41,370 nucleotides of DNA from contig JANQBS010000310.1 of NCBI GenBank assembly GCA_033085395.1, positions 1 to 41,370 of the forward strand, in the 5' to 3' direction. The DNA is from Xanthoparmelia taractica. Lineage: Eukaryota > Ascomycota > Lecanoromycetes > Lecanorales > Parmeliaceae. Positions 31,001-41,370 of the stretch are shown one piece after another. Positions within the stretch are counted from its first letter, which is position 1. Each line of letters starts with the position of its first letter. The translations under genes were made by a program, and so were the position numbers. The notes under the pieces were generated by a model. It made no database searches. It was not told the DNA's origin and saw only the letters and a program-made list of their open reading frames with translations.

Positions 31001-31120
31001 AAGACTCGCTAAGTTCGATCTATCTTATAAACTTCGAATCTCTAAACCTAACCCTAAAGAATCTACGACTAACGAATTAGTCGCGTTTAACGCTTAGCGT
31101 TCGCAAATATCAATTTTTTC
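31001..31120 (+). repeat. 120-bp dispersed repeat, copy 1
   Basis: From AGACTCGCTAAGTTCGATCT to CGCTTAGCGTTCGCA plus about 15 bp; matches 38945-39066 in direct orientation at roughly 85 percent by eye. It contains the small palindrome AACGCT-t-AGCGTT. Confidence 0.75.
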
Positions 31121-31375
31121 TTTCTTAATAATTCTATCTACTAGAGTCAGATGACTTTAATTTAAAGTTATTTCCCGGCTACTAAAATTCGAACCTAAAG
31201 TCATCTAAAAATGGATCCAAATAACTTTAGGTCGGAATCCACTAAAAAAAAAATTCTAAAGAGTATATTCTATAGCCCTTAACTAGGGCTTCAAATCGAG
31301 CTATTGCTGACTAAGATCGAATATATAGTTATTCCGAAATAAATTGTTGAAATAAATACAAAAAGCGTGCCAAGA

Positions 31376-31411
31376 CCAGGGTGCGGGTACTCCCGAAGAG
31401 GTCTTGACACG
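31376..31411 (+). repeat. Preserved GC-rich hairpin, copy 1
   Basis: CGTGCCAAGACC pairs with GGTCTTGACACG around a GC-rich loop (AGGGTGCGGGTACTCCCGA). The single stem mismatch is a G-to-A change. It stands out in AT-rich surroundings. Confidence 0.65.
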
Positions 31412-31944
31412 AAGTCTAATTGTATTCCTCGGCCTATATAATAAATATGATATAGATCTACAAAAAAAAGATAGTTATGTAGATAATTATAAATAGTGTG
31501 GATTTTGAATTATTTAAAATCGGATAAGAATTATATAAGTTAGTATTAGCTTGAATTCTATAGACTTAGAGATAGTCGCAGTTTAAAATTTAGATATATA
31601 GATATCTAATATAGTCTATGTCTATAAAAAAACATGATTATTCACTTTATTATTAACTCTATGATTTTTAAATTTCTTAAATCGAATAAGAATTGAGCGA
31701 GTTAGTATTAGATTGAATTCTAGCTAGTAGAGTTAGCTGATTTTGAGTCAAAATCAACTCCCGGCTACGACTCAAAACCAGCTAATTATTAAATCCATTA
31801 AATTTGGGTATCAATTCATAAAAAAAATAAAATCTAAATATTGCATTTTAAAGAGCTCGTTTGGCGCTAAATTTTGATATTTTGGTGACTAAGATCGGTA
31901 AATAGAATATAGAGTAATAAATTATTGAAATAAAATACAAAAAA

Positions 31945-31988
31945 CGTGCCAAGACCAGGGTGCGGGTACTCCCGAAGAGATCTTGGCA
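31945..31988 (+). repeat. Preserved GC-rich hairpin, copy 2
   Basis: TGCCAAGACC and AGATCTTGGCA flank the same GC-rich loop as in copy 1 without a loop change, although the surrounding sequence differs at many C/T and G/A positions. Confidence 0.65.
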
Positions 31989-33899
31989 ATATTCCCCATT
32001 CTATTCCTCGGGCTATATAATAAATATAATATAGATCTATAAAAAAAAAGTTAGTTATTTAGACTATTATTAGCACTGAGAATTTTGAATTTTCTAAATC
32101 GGGCTAGAATTAAGGTAGTTAGTATTGGGCTGAAATCTTAAGAATTAGAGATAGTTGCGAGTTTAATTTATAAATATAGATATGTAATATAATCTAAATC
32201 TATAAAAAAAAGTTAATTATTTACTTTATTTTTAATTATAGGTTTTTGAAATTTTCTAAATAGGACTAGAATTAAGCTAGTTAGTATAAAGTTAAATTCT
32301 TAAGACTTATAGATAGTAATTATTAGTATATATAAAAGAATAAGCTAGCGCCGAGCTCTAAAACCTTAAATTTGTATGTAGAGTTAATTATAAATTCGAT
32401 CTAATTACGTTATTTGATTAGATTGGCTAAGTTAGCTCGCTAGACCTCCCGTAGAGCCCTTATTAAAAATTCGAAGTTCATTAAGTCTATTACTTATACT
32501 TATTAGTACTTAAGTCCCTCTTTATATAATTTCTTTAAAATTATTTATATTATAGAATAAGGTTTACGCTTTCCAATAATGTAAGAATTCTTAATTTTAA
32601 ATAGAAATTCGTTGAGTTAAATAATATTTAAATATTTCTACTTATAGCACGCTAAAATATTACTAACTTAGTATTTCTATTATATCTTATCTTCTATAGT
32701 TATTCCTCACTATTCTTTCAATTAAATTATTTATATATATACTCTATAAATACCTACGCCCTCGATACTCCTAGTCGCTATATTACCAGGTATATTAGAT
32801 TTAGTAATTACGTCCTAGCCGTTCTTTAAAGCCCTTACTAACGTATCTAGACCGTCTCTACGCGAATCGCTATTTACCGGCAATAGAGGTAAACGATTAG
32901 TTATTTCCACTTCTAAACGCGTTGAGAGGCCTTTAAAGAGAACTTAAACGAACTTAGCTTCATCGTCTTTATCTATAAACTCTTCATAAATTAGTTCTAT
33001 ATTCTCTCAAATCGCGTCTAAAGAATAAGCCATAGAACATTAATAAAACGCGTCTTAGAAAGATACTTTTTAAAGAGGTGAAGAAGTAGCTATTAAAGAC
33101 GCTCTACTCGATTTAGATCCTCTAAAGAACTCTCTACTATAAGATCTTCTAGTAGATTTCTTTTAAAACATCGAATTCTTCGAAAACTTATTCTTCGCCT
33201 TCTCCAGCCCTTATTTCGACTCTATTCAGCCTTCAGCTAGATTACGAAAATATATCACGCGTTATTCTTACATAGTAGAGTCTCTGCGATATTATTTAAG
33301 TGCTCTAAATCAGATCTATAGTAGTTATAATACGACGTTATAATCGAATAAGATCTCGGGATAATGCTATAATAATAAAAAGATTAAGGTTAGCGTATCT
33401 AAATCGAACGTTATTAAAGAGTATTTTAATATTAAGAAGATCTATAAGAGCGTTGAAACGAGTGTAAATAATTCTATTAATTCGAACGAGAATACTATTA
33501 ACGAGATTCTACACTCTTTAACGCTAGAAATAATTAATCTTATTCTCGATTGCAAAGCGTATCGACTGTATAGCGTTTAATATAATAACGCGACCTCTAT
33601 GGCCTTATAGTAGATTATTATTAATTATTTAGTCGCTTCATATACGTGTAAGATCCAGAGGGCGATTAGCATTTATATGCCCGCTCTAGCGCCTTCAGAC
33701 GGTGAGAAATTAATATTTAATTAAATCTATATTATGGATAGCACTTAGAATTAGTTAATAACGCGATATAAGGCCCTTTTAGTAATAGTTTCAATGTTAA
33801 TTTAGTTAGGTAAGAGTTTTATAAGCGGACTAATTAGAATCTTTATCGCAAAATCGCTGCTATTCTAAGACGTATTAATCTTTATATTAACGTTCTCAA

Positions 33900-36800
33900 A
33901 TCTATAACTAAAAGACTAGAAGTCGATCTCAATCTAAGGGGCTATAAGCTACTTTATAAAAACCCTCGCCATTACGATCCGCGGACCTACAATCGTTTTA
34001 CTTCTAATAAGATAGCTATCGCTTAAGAGAGCGACTTAGATAATTCACTAAAGATACCCGAGGCTAGGGATCTACTAATTAAGGCTCGCAGTGATAAGAG
34101 ATTTAGTATCTCATATTGATATCTAGTCTATATATTACTGCGATATTTATTTATCTTTTTATACGGCGAATAGTCCTGATATAATAATATATCGAATATT
34201 AATATTGCTTTGGGTGGTAGTCTTTATGCTCACAGACGTAGATCTCGCGAACACGTCTTACGAGTAGTACGAGTTACTAGCCGAGATAACTCTACTTGAG
34301 TAACTCTAACTTTATTTTATAGATATATAATACTTATTTATTTCCCCTTATTCGATCGTTAACCTTAATTAAATATCTTATATAGATTCGTCTCAGCAAA
34401 TTCAATCGCCTTCTTCACTACGATAGACTACTTTAGTATTTCGTCTACGATACTTATATAACTATTAAGAGCAATCGACTTTATTAAATCAAGTAGAATT
34501 AAAAGATTATTCGCGCTAATATATATTAAGTAGTCGTTGATACTTAGGCCGCTGGAGTTGCTATAGGGGCTTAGGCTAATAAGTAACGAATCGTCCTTTC
34601 TTTCTTATATCAAAGAGGTTCACAATTTATAATATAACTCTATTAGAATATTATTACTTTATCGACTAAGTTCAAACGACTAGATCTCTTTACGATCTTT
34701 ATCTGTAACTTAAAATAAATCGAGATTATCGAGAATCTCCTATCTGGCGAACGAGCTATTAATCGCTCGAATCTAATTGCGAGAGTGTTTAGATTAAAGC
34801 TAAAAGCCCTTATAAAGAATATCTTAAAGAAGGTGCTCGATATGCTCTAATTCTCTTTCTTAGTAATTGCATAATCTCTCTATTACCTTAATAGAGTATC
34901 TCTCTTAAAAGCACGTTAGTTAGGCGATTAGTGTAAGTTATAGTCCCTAAAGGTGTTTCTAATACGATTTAGTCTCTTATACGCTATAATTCCTATTAAT
35001 TAGTTCTATAGTTAAGTCTATAATAACTTCTTTTCTTCCCTCTTCTTTAATAGAGACCAGGCCTTATAAGAGTATCTTAGTTAGGCGATTAATGTGGGTT
35101 ACAGTCCTTAGGGATGTTTCTGGCACGGTTTAGCCCTTTATACGCCGTAATTCCTATCGATTAGTTCTATAATTAGGTCTAAGGTATCTTTTAATCTTCC
35201 TCTTTTTATTTAATAGCGTAGATCTCTTTAGCGATACGTCAGTTAGATAATTAGCGTAGATTATAGTTTCTAAAAATACTTCTAACACGATTTAGCCCTC
35301 TATACGCCGTAATTCCTATCTATTAATTCTATAATATCGTCAAAAAAAATTCTTATTTCTTATAAAGACGAAGCCCGGCCGATTAAAATTTCGATTTTAG
35401 TCTTATATTCCTAACTCGATTAAGGTGTATTAGGTCGAGTTCTAGCGTATGCCTATACTATAGAGTTTTAAAAACGAGGCCTATCGCACGCCTATATCCT
35501 TATTATTCTATATTCTAAGAATCGATTCTTCAGCGCAGTCGAGATAGATATTACTATTAGTGCTGAGATCCCAGATCAAGCCCTATATCTCAATCTATAT
35601 GCGATCGTTATTACGTATATACTTCACGAGAACTATAGCTAGTACGTTATTAGTAGAATAGATATCGTTTCTCCCTATTAAGACTTAGATAAGAACGAAT
35701 ATAATAAGTGGTTTTTAAAGGACTTCTGCGATTGTATGGTCTTTAAATTAGACTTCGAATATTTTAAATATCGTCGGTGTAGGTTAATTGAGGTTTTAGA
35801 GAATAAGTTTAAGTAGAATTACTAAATAATACTCTATAACCTCTATTTGTCGGTTAGATATAACGCTTATATTAATATTAAGATATATGCCAACGTTAAG
35901 GCGTATAAATATATCTTTAAGTACGTTTATAAGAGTAGTAATTAGATTAGTCTTCGAATAGAGCGCGAGAATAATGGAGGTTAAAACGCTGGAGGTTTAG
36001 ATTAGGTGAATAAGATTTAAGAGTATCGCGACGCACGGTGAATAGACTTAGCGGAGACCTATTAAAGAATCTTTGGCTTTAAATTACACGATTATAGTTC
36101 TTCTATTAAACGGCTATCTATTTACCTTTCTAATTAATATAGCGTTTAATTTAATAACGATAATCTATTTACTACTATAGTAAATAAAGTAATCGAATAT
36201 TAGATTATTTTAACGACTTTCTTTTAACTTAATTAGAAGCGTCGATAGTAAGGCGATATAGTAGATCTCTTTTATATTAATTTATCGGATCGCTACGTCT
36301 AAAAGAATAATAAGACTATTTCGAGTTAATATTTACGTTAGCGAAAGAGAGATATTATCGCTTAAATCTTCTATATTAATTTAAACGTGGGGGAACTCTT
36401 CTATTTACGCTATCTACTACTAAACGTATTAAGTTCTATATTCTTTAAAGATCTGCGAACAATAAATAGCGAGATTCTTTTTATCTATTATAATGTTTAT
36501 TTAGTAAAAGATCTACTATATAACGACGTCGAATAAGATTAAGTCTTAGACGAAGCTAAGACTTAATAGAACGAAGAATACTTACGAAGTCTATTAATAA
36601 CGATTCTATTTAATTGCGTCTTAGCTAATTCGCTTAATTTATAAACTAAATATAAAGCGAGATATATTCGCAATTAAATTTAAGTAAGTGAAAATACTTT
36701 AAATCGCTAAAGAGAAAAATTACGACGCTAATATAAGTAATAAAATATCTTAAATTATTTTAATGTGATATTTTGTTTTTTATTCGCTAAAAGTTCTCGC

Positions 36801-38580
36801 GCTAAGCGTAATTTTCCCTTTTTACCCGTAAATTAAATATATCTTCTCTCGTATTTTATCTACGTTACTTAACTAATATATCGTTCTTCTATATCTAGCC
36901 TATCTAACGATTACATTTATATTCTTTAAACTTAATATCGTGACCTCCCTCTACTCGATAACGCGTTAGCTAAGTAAGCTATTGCTAAGAACTTCTATCT
37001 TTATTTGATTTAAATTTCGTTAAAAGAGAATAATATTAGCTTAACGAGGAATATTAGCCTTACTAATAGCTTCGGCTTATTAGCGGTCCAGTAGGACTAT
37101 AAGCGATATTATGCTAATGGGCGTAATCGACTCCTACGCGAGAAACGCGCTTATTCAACGCATAGCTGAAAGCGAATATAGGCGAGTCTAAACAACGGTT
37201 AAACGACTACTGCTGACGCTATTTGAGACGCGATCTCTTATTCTAATAATTAACTCTTCTTCCTAGATAACTATAAGAATATTAAGAAGATTATACTTTA
37301 GAATATCGTTCTTCGAAGAGTACGAAACGATTTATATATAACTATTGCTATAACTTCTTCTAGCATCGCCTTTATTCTTCTTTAGAGTGATCGCACCGCT
37401 TACTCTCGCTTCAAGATTTCTCTAAACGCTACTATTTAATCCGTCTGCGATATATCGATAAGATCTAATCTCGCTAAGCTATTGACTAGTATTAAGCTTA
37501 TCTTTTAAGACGAGGTCTCTATGCAAAACCGCTACGATATTAAGGCCGTTGATCGTATACTTTAAGACGTTCGAAAGAACACTTATTTATTCGGCGGAAT
37601 AGTTATTTACTTCTGCGGCGACTTTCGTTAAATTCTTTTAGTCGTTAAAGATATTAAGTTAGGTTGCATCGCTCGGGCTACACTAAGAATCTTATATCTT
37701 TAAAGTTATATTCGAGTTCTTAGACTTACTAAAAATATAAGGTTACGAAACCTTAATCTAATCGATTAAGGTCGAATCGATATAGCGGAATTCGCTTAGA
37801 ATCTTCTAAATATGAGTAACGATATCTTAGTGAGCTCCGGGGGGCCTTACTTAGTCGATTGATCTACTAGCTAACTATTTAACAATACGAGTAGTGGTCT
37901 AATTGACGCTATATATAGTGATCTTCGTGCTCGCCGAATAGTTAACTTCTACACCTCTAAGGTAATCCTTTATATTCTTAATAAGAATATCGCTCGATTT
38001 AATCGTTAAGTCCTTAATAGATTCTTTAGGCCTTAAACGATATGTAATAGTCGAGATTAAGTCGTTAATAAGAAGAATAGCTTTCTCTTATCTACTAAAA
38101 TAATAAACGCTTTTAAACTCGTCTCGCTATTACCTTATTATCTAGAGCTAAAAGAGAACTATATAGTAATACTACTAAGGAATCTAAAGCAGTCCATGAG
38201 TCTATGTAATGGAACGCGTCTATAGATTTAGTATATTGAGTCTAAGACGCTCGATTATCGTATTCTAAAGAGTGAGCATAACGATAGACGATACTTTATA
38301 CCCCGCATCTTACTTGCTTCGCCGGATTCGAACGAGTTATATATTTCCTTTCGACGAATTCAATACTTAGTTTATTTGGCCTTTAGTATAATTATTAATA
38401 AGTCTTAGGGTTAGTTCTTATAGCACGTCGATCTATGTCTTTATTCTAAGGTCTTCGCCTATAATTAATTATATATAATCTTAAGTCGAGTTATTAGCAA
38501 GGTCGGGCTATCTATTATAGCCTTAGGAGATCTATTAAGAAAGCAATCAACCTCGTTGACGAGATATATCAAGAATAAGA
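33900..38580 (+). mobile_element. Helitron Rep/helicase relic, RIP-degraded
   Basis: Plus-strand remains of a fungal Helitron protein. In order: RTYNRFTSNKIAI (33982 on); a Helitron-like N-terminal domain with NAYINIKIYANVKAYKYIFK and YVYK (about 35860-35937); EYRDAR...GFKLHDYSSSIKRL (about 36020-36110); then the PIF1-like helicase: SIASILL...AYSRFKIS (about 37360-37420), Walker B DEVSMQNRYDIKAVDRIL (37509-37562), LFGGIVIYFCGDFR (37587-37628), RNLKQSMSLCNGTRL (about 38177-38221) and AFSIIINKS (about 38382-38405). From 35853 to about 38560 everything is in one frame, broken only by stops. The Walker A site after FFLD (37257-37298) now reads NYKNIKKI, as expected if GGT/GGA/GGG codons were hit by G-to-A. 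Element ends (5' TC, 3' CTRR hairpin) are not identified. A tandem repeat interrupts the Rep part. Confidence 0.85.
34910..35340 (+). repeat. Three-copy tandem repeat, period about 161 bp, inside the Helitron relic
   Basis: Units begin at about 34912 (GTTAGTTAGGCGATTAGTG), 35073 (CTTAGTTAGGCGATTAATG) and 35235 (CAGTTAGATAATTAGCG). Each carries TTTAGYCCYxTATACGCCGTAATTC. The middle unit is the least AT-shifted. They lie between the Helitron segment ending near 34900 and the one resuming near 35520. Confidence 0.8.
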
Positions 38581-38944
38581 TTATTAAGTAAATTCTTCTT
38601 TAAGATTAGGGTTCGTAAGGTCGAAGATCTATTAGAGGTGTAGAAATGAACTATAAAGCAAATAAGGTGTGTAGTCGATTAAGCGATGATTAGTTAGCGA
38701 TTTTATAGTAGTAAGAGTAGACGATTGCCGTATAGCTAATAAGTAGAGTCTAATTACTAAAAGAATTATTAAATATAAGCTTAATAGATTATAGAAAGAC
38801 CGAGGAAGAAGATTGGAAATTAGGGTCTTGGTAGGCGATAAGGGAGCTAAAATCCCCGTCTTCTCCTTCCAATCAATCAATAATCCCACACGTGTTCATG
38901 AATTTAATTTATGGGTATACACTTGTATATATTAGAATTTTAAC

Positions 38945-39066
38945 GAGACTCGCTAAGTTCGATCTAACTTATAAACTCCGAATTCTTAACCCTAACTCTA
39001 AGGGTTCTACGACTAGCGAATTAGCCGCGTTTAACGCTTAGCGTTCGCATATATCAATCTTTTCTT
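38945..39066 (+). repeat. 120-bp dispersed repeat, copy 2
   Basis: Direct repeat of 31001-31120, including CGCGTTTAACGCTTAGCG. The two copies flank a 7.9-kb block with the tandem repeats and the Helitron relic. Confidence 0.75.
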
Positions 39067-39190
39067 AGATTATTTCTTCTTTCTTTCTTAATAATTCTTC
39101 AATAATTAATATATCTATACTCGATATGATCTAACCCACTATATCGAATATTCTCTTTCACTCTAAATGAATTACGTTATCGTTTATTAA

Positions 39191-40140
39191 GAGACTGGTC
39201 TATTGATCTGTAAAGAGTGTAAATTCGCTCTAATTCCATCTCGAATTGATATACACTTCTTCGAATTACCTTATAGGTTAACACCTAAAAATCGACGTCA
39301 AATTGAGATTGATATATCGACTATTAATGGTCTAGTTACTTAATAATCTCAAATTGAGTTTAGAATTCAAGAATTTCTTCGTTCTTTTGATAATAGTTCT
39401 TCAATCCCTAAGTTAGCTCATTATTTTAATGGACTAGCGTGTTCTTATTGTTCATTTATTTCACGTTCAAGAACTCCTATTTAAACTTATTATAGAGATT
39501 ATCACGATTGAAAGAATCCTCGTAAAAGAGATCAACGAAAAAAGAAATCCATATAAGATCCCTAGGAAATCAACGTCCCCTGTCAACGATTTTTTCAATC
39601 CGATCCTGGAAAACAATACTTTAGGGTTAATTCTATTAGGGCTAGCCCTATTAGAATCCCTACGAGGCCTAGAGTTGAAAGATCTCAACGAGAGAGTTTT
39701 TCGAGTTCTCAAGACGAAGACGATAACTCCAATCTTCCCCAAGGTATATATCTATTTCTTTTATAACTATTAACTCTATTTTTAACTCTATTTTTTATTC
39801 TAATATTAATTTTAAGTCTAAGAATAATATTAATCTTTATTATAGACTTTAGAAATCGAAAGAGATCTCGAAATCAAAATACATCTTCTCCTTAAGGTAT
39901 TTACTTATCTTCTTATTAAATAATACTCTAAATACTTATTTTCTTATTAAATACAACTATATATAGCTTTATTTCTATAGTACTAGTATACTAATTATTA
40001 TATAGAATCTAGAAATCGACGAAAGAGATCTCGACTTGCTCCTCACCGATCGAGTGCTATTGCCCAAGGTATATACTTACTTTTCTATTATTATATCTTA
40101 ATTTCTCTTCTATTATTCTATTTATTTACTATAATATAGA
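39191..40140 (+). pseudogene. OrsD-like (DUF3505) zinc-finger gene relic with repeated short exons
   Basis: The plus-strand frame reads LICKECKFALIPSRIDIHFF (39203 on), GLACSYCSFISRSRTP (about 39430-39480) and VPCQRFFQSDPGKQYF (39575-39622). These correspond to the two Cys-containing segments and the VxCQRFF...xYF motif of the OrsD/DUF3505 family, common in fungal repeat-borne and helicase-linked genes. Stops sit at RIP-type positions (for example TAA and TGA between about 39340 and 39570), but the frame is kept for over 500 bp. Then come short exon-like blocks ending CCCAAG or CTTAAG before GTATAT or GTATTT (39743, 39897, 40067), each preceded by ATAGAMTYTAGAAATCG (39842, 40005): a repeated mini-exon pattern with a period of about 160-170 bp. 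Not functional as it stands. Confidence 0.7.
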
Positions 40141-40194
40141 ATCTAAATAACTGGAGAGTGGAACTGGATTTGAATCTAGATTCTAATCATAGAA

Positions 40195-40320
40195 CTCGAT
40201 CGGTTCACGCTGTAAAACGGGTGAGGCGATCGTTTGATTGGATCGCGTAGTCTTCCCGGCGCGGGCCGTCGGGCTAGCGCGCCTTGGCGTTTACAGTGTA
40301 AACCGACTCAGGAGATCGAG
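40195..40320. repeat. GC-rich foldback island
   Basis: CGGTTCACGCTGTAAAACG (40201-40219) and CGTTTACAGTGTAAACCG (40288-40305) are inverted repeats with two mismatches and one gap. The outer arms CTCGATC (40195) and GATCGAG (40314) pair too. The loop contains a very GC-rich stretch (about 40250-40288). It may be the paired ends of a small terminal-inverted-repeat element. Confidence 0.6.
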
Positions 40321-41223
40321 CATAACTCGATTAGACTATATGTAATGAAAATTCTAAAGAGTGCATTTTATAGAGCTCGCTTAGGGCTATCCATCGCGCT
40401 ATCGCTATCTGATATCGGGCCCGAACTCGTTGAGTTATGAGGTCGATTAAGTGACGGGTAAAGATTCGCTAAGGACTATATACGGGTCCTTTCGGCGAGA
40501 TTTTGGTGAATCTTCTTTATTTCTTTTTCTTTAGTTAGAAATATTATATAATTTAAATTTTATAAATAGTCTTTAATATCGAGATTAAATTCGACTTCTT
40601 CGTTTTAATTTGGGAAAAATTCTACTAATATCGAGCGAGTTCGTATTATAGAATCCTTCTCCTTTTATAAGGTAATAATAATAATTCTCTAACGCCTAAA
40701 ATAGATAATTATTCTTTTTTAACTCTTAACGAAGAGACTCGTATTATATATAGTCGAAGCGATCTCGTTACTTATAAATAATTTTCTTTTTTATTACTTT
40801 GACTTAAATAGAGATAAGAATAATTATAGAGAAAGACATTAGATATACGGGAAGGAGAGCCTAGCTAGATTAGGGGTTTAATATCAAGAATAATAGTTAG
40901 AGGTTAAATTAATAGAGAAAGGCGAGACTAGTTCTAGCAGTGCATATAGCCCCTTCGTATACAGCAGGCAGATCTATTAGATAGGCTAAATATCCTTTAA
41001 CTATACGTGTTTATCTAGTAGTTAATCAATCGGAACGAGCGCGAGTTATAAGCAATATATCGTTCATTTGCTATTCTATTCTATACTATATATGCATATA
41101 GCTTAGCTATTACATAATAGAACGCCCCCTTATTAATTGTCTTATCTAGCTTTATTAGTTACACACGCACTTAGTAGATAGATCTCTCTCCTCGAAATTA
41201 TTCGTAGTTAAACGGCTATATAT

Positions 41224-41239
41224 AGGCGCCGCGGCGCCT
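41224..41239. repeat. 16-bp perfect GC palindrome
   Basis: AGGCGCCGCGGCGCCT is its own reverse complement and lies in AT-rich DNA. Confidence 0.75.
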
Positions 41240-41271
41240 TAGAATATAGTGTTATTAATATCGTAGAACCC

Positions 41272-41370
41272 GCTATCTACTAGAGTCAAATCACTTTAAG
41301 TTAAAACCATCTCCAGGCTACTAAAAATCGACCTAAAACCATTTGACTTTTAAATCCAAATGGTTTTAGG
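41272..41370 (+). repeat. Partial third copy of the 31-kb tandem repeat start
   Basis: TATCTACTAGAGTCAAATCACTT to the window end matches 31133-31231. It contains the same self-complementary layout, with AAAACCATTT- and AAATGGTTTT-type arms, and runs off the window. Confidence 0.75.

Larger units (their letters stand above)
31133..32350 (+). repeat. Two tandem copies of a 0.57-0.59-kb repeat unit
   Basis: Unit 1 starts near 31133 (CTACTAGAGTCAGATGAC) and unit 2 near 31721 (CTAGTAGAGTTAGCTGAT). Anchors are 569 bp (GC-rich hairpin) to 586 bp (start motif) apart. Each unit also contains two copies of a sub-repeat of about 167 bp that starts with an A-run and TAGTTAT. A third start motif is at 41272-41370, cut by the window end. 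Confidence 0.75.
29340..41370. other. AT-rich, RIP-affected repeat block
   Basis: Composition changes from mixed to strongly AT-rich at about 29340-29600 and stays so to the window end, apart from islands. Long open frames vanish. Where ancient coding sequence can be read, losses are mainly G-to-A and C-to-T (for example Gln codons to TAG), as RIP produces. Stretches without any recognisable feature are about 29600-31000, 32400-33300 and 40450-41200. Degenerate CCCTAA words occur at 29600-29655. Confidence 0.9.

Noticed and set aside
38632..38889. 85-residue minus-strand frame in the AT block
   Set aside because: Leu/Ile/Tyr-rich translation expected from AT-rich DNA, directly behind the Helitron relic; no family recognised.

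Overview
The window reads as nuclear DNA of a filamentous ascomycete (Pezizomycotina; a Dothideomycete-like genome is my guess, not proven). Reasons: short GT-AG introns of about 46-114 bp, a Helo-like/NACHT/ankyrin STAND protein, a fungal rhodopsin-like membrane protein, a DHA1 drug transporter of the cycloheximide-resistance type, a CAP10 glycosyltransferase, and a sharp change at about 29.4 kb from gene-bearing DNA into about 12 kb of very AT-rich DNA. In that AT-rich DNA transposon genes can still be read, but conserved Gln codons have become TAG and conserved Gly codons have become Asn or Lys. This is the footprint of repeat-induced point mutation (RIP).

Layout, 1-29.3 kb (accessory gene region): NACHT-ankyrin protein (134-3121, +); cupin protein with one intron (4892-5538, -); CAP10-type glycosyltransferase (6958-8271, +); rhodopsin-like membrane protein with an in-frame TAG (9295-10714, +); DHA1 MFS transporter, three exons (13154-14922, +); aspartic protease broken by a frameshift and a TGA (17609-18978, -); DUF4185-like propeller protein (20150-21217, +); secreted 20-cysteine protein made of four modules, the first two ended by Lys-Arg (23762-24429, +, one intron); coiled-coil/RGG-repeat protein (25397-26239, +). 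No operon-like or biosynthetic-cluster logic links them. The mix of self/non-self sensor, secreted proteins, transporter and decayed genes next to a repeat block is typical of a fast-evolving, perhaps subtelomeric, compartment.

Mobile DNA in the gene region: two members of one hAT family with matching terminal inverted repeats and perfect 8-bp target duplications (15661-16163 and 27175-28008, the second keeping the hAT dimerisation domain), and a 75-bp TG...CA LTR-like repeat present twice in opposite orientation (1-75 and 19974-20048), each copy close upstream of a start codon. The 27-kb hAT copy sits inside a chain of small hairpins (26925-28288) whose paired stems differ between two copies by compensating changes while a 17-nt spacer is identical.

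Layout, 29.3-41.4 kb (AT-rich, RIP-affected): tandem 0.57-0.59-kb repeats with a preserved GC-rich hairpin (31.1-32.35 kb), a Helitron Rep/helicase relic (about 33.9-38.58 kb, +) interrupted by a three-copy 161-bp tandem repeat, an OrsD-like (DUF3505) zinc-finger gene relic (39.19-40.14 kb), and GC-rich palindromes at 40.2-40.3 and 41.23 kb. I see no tRNA, rRNA or CRISPR array.
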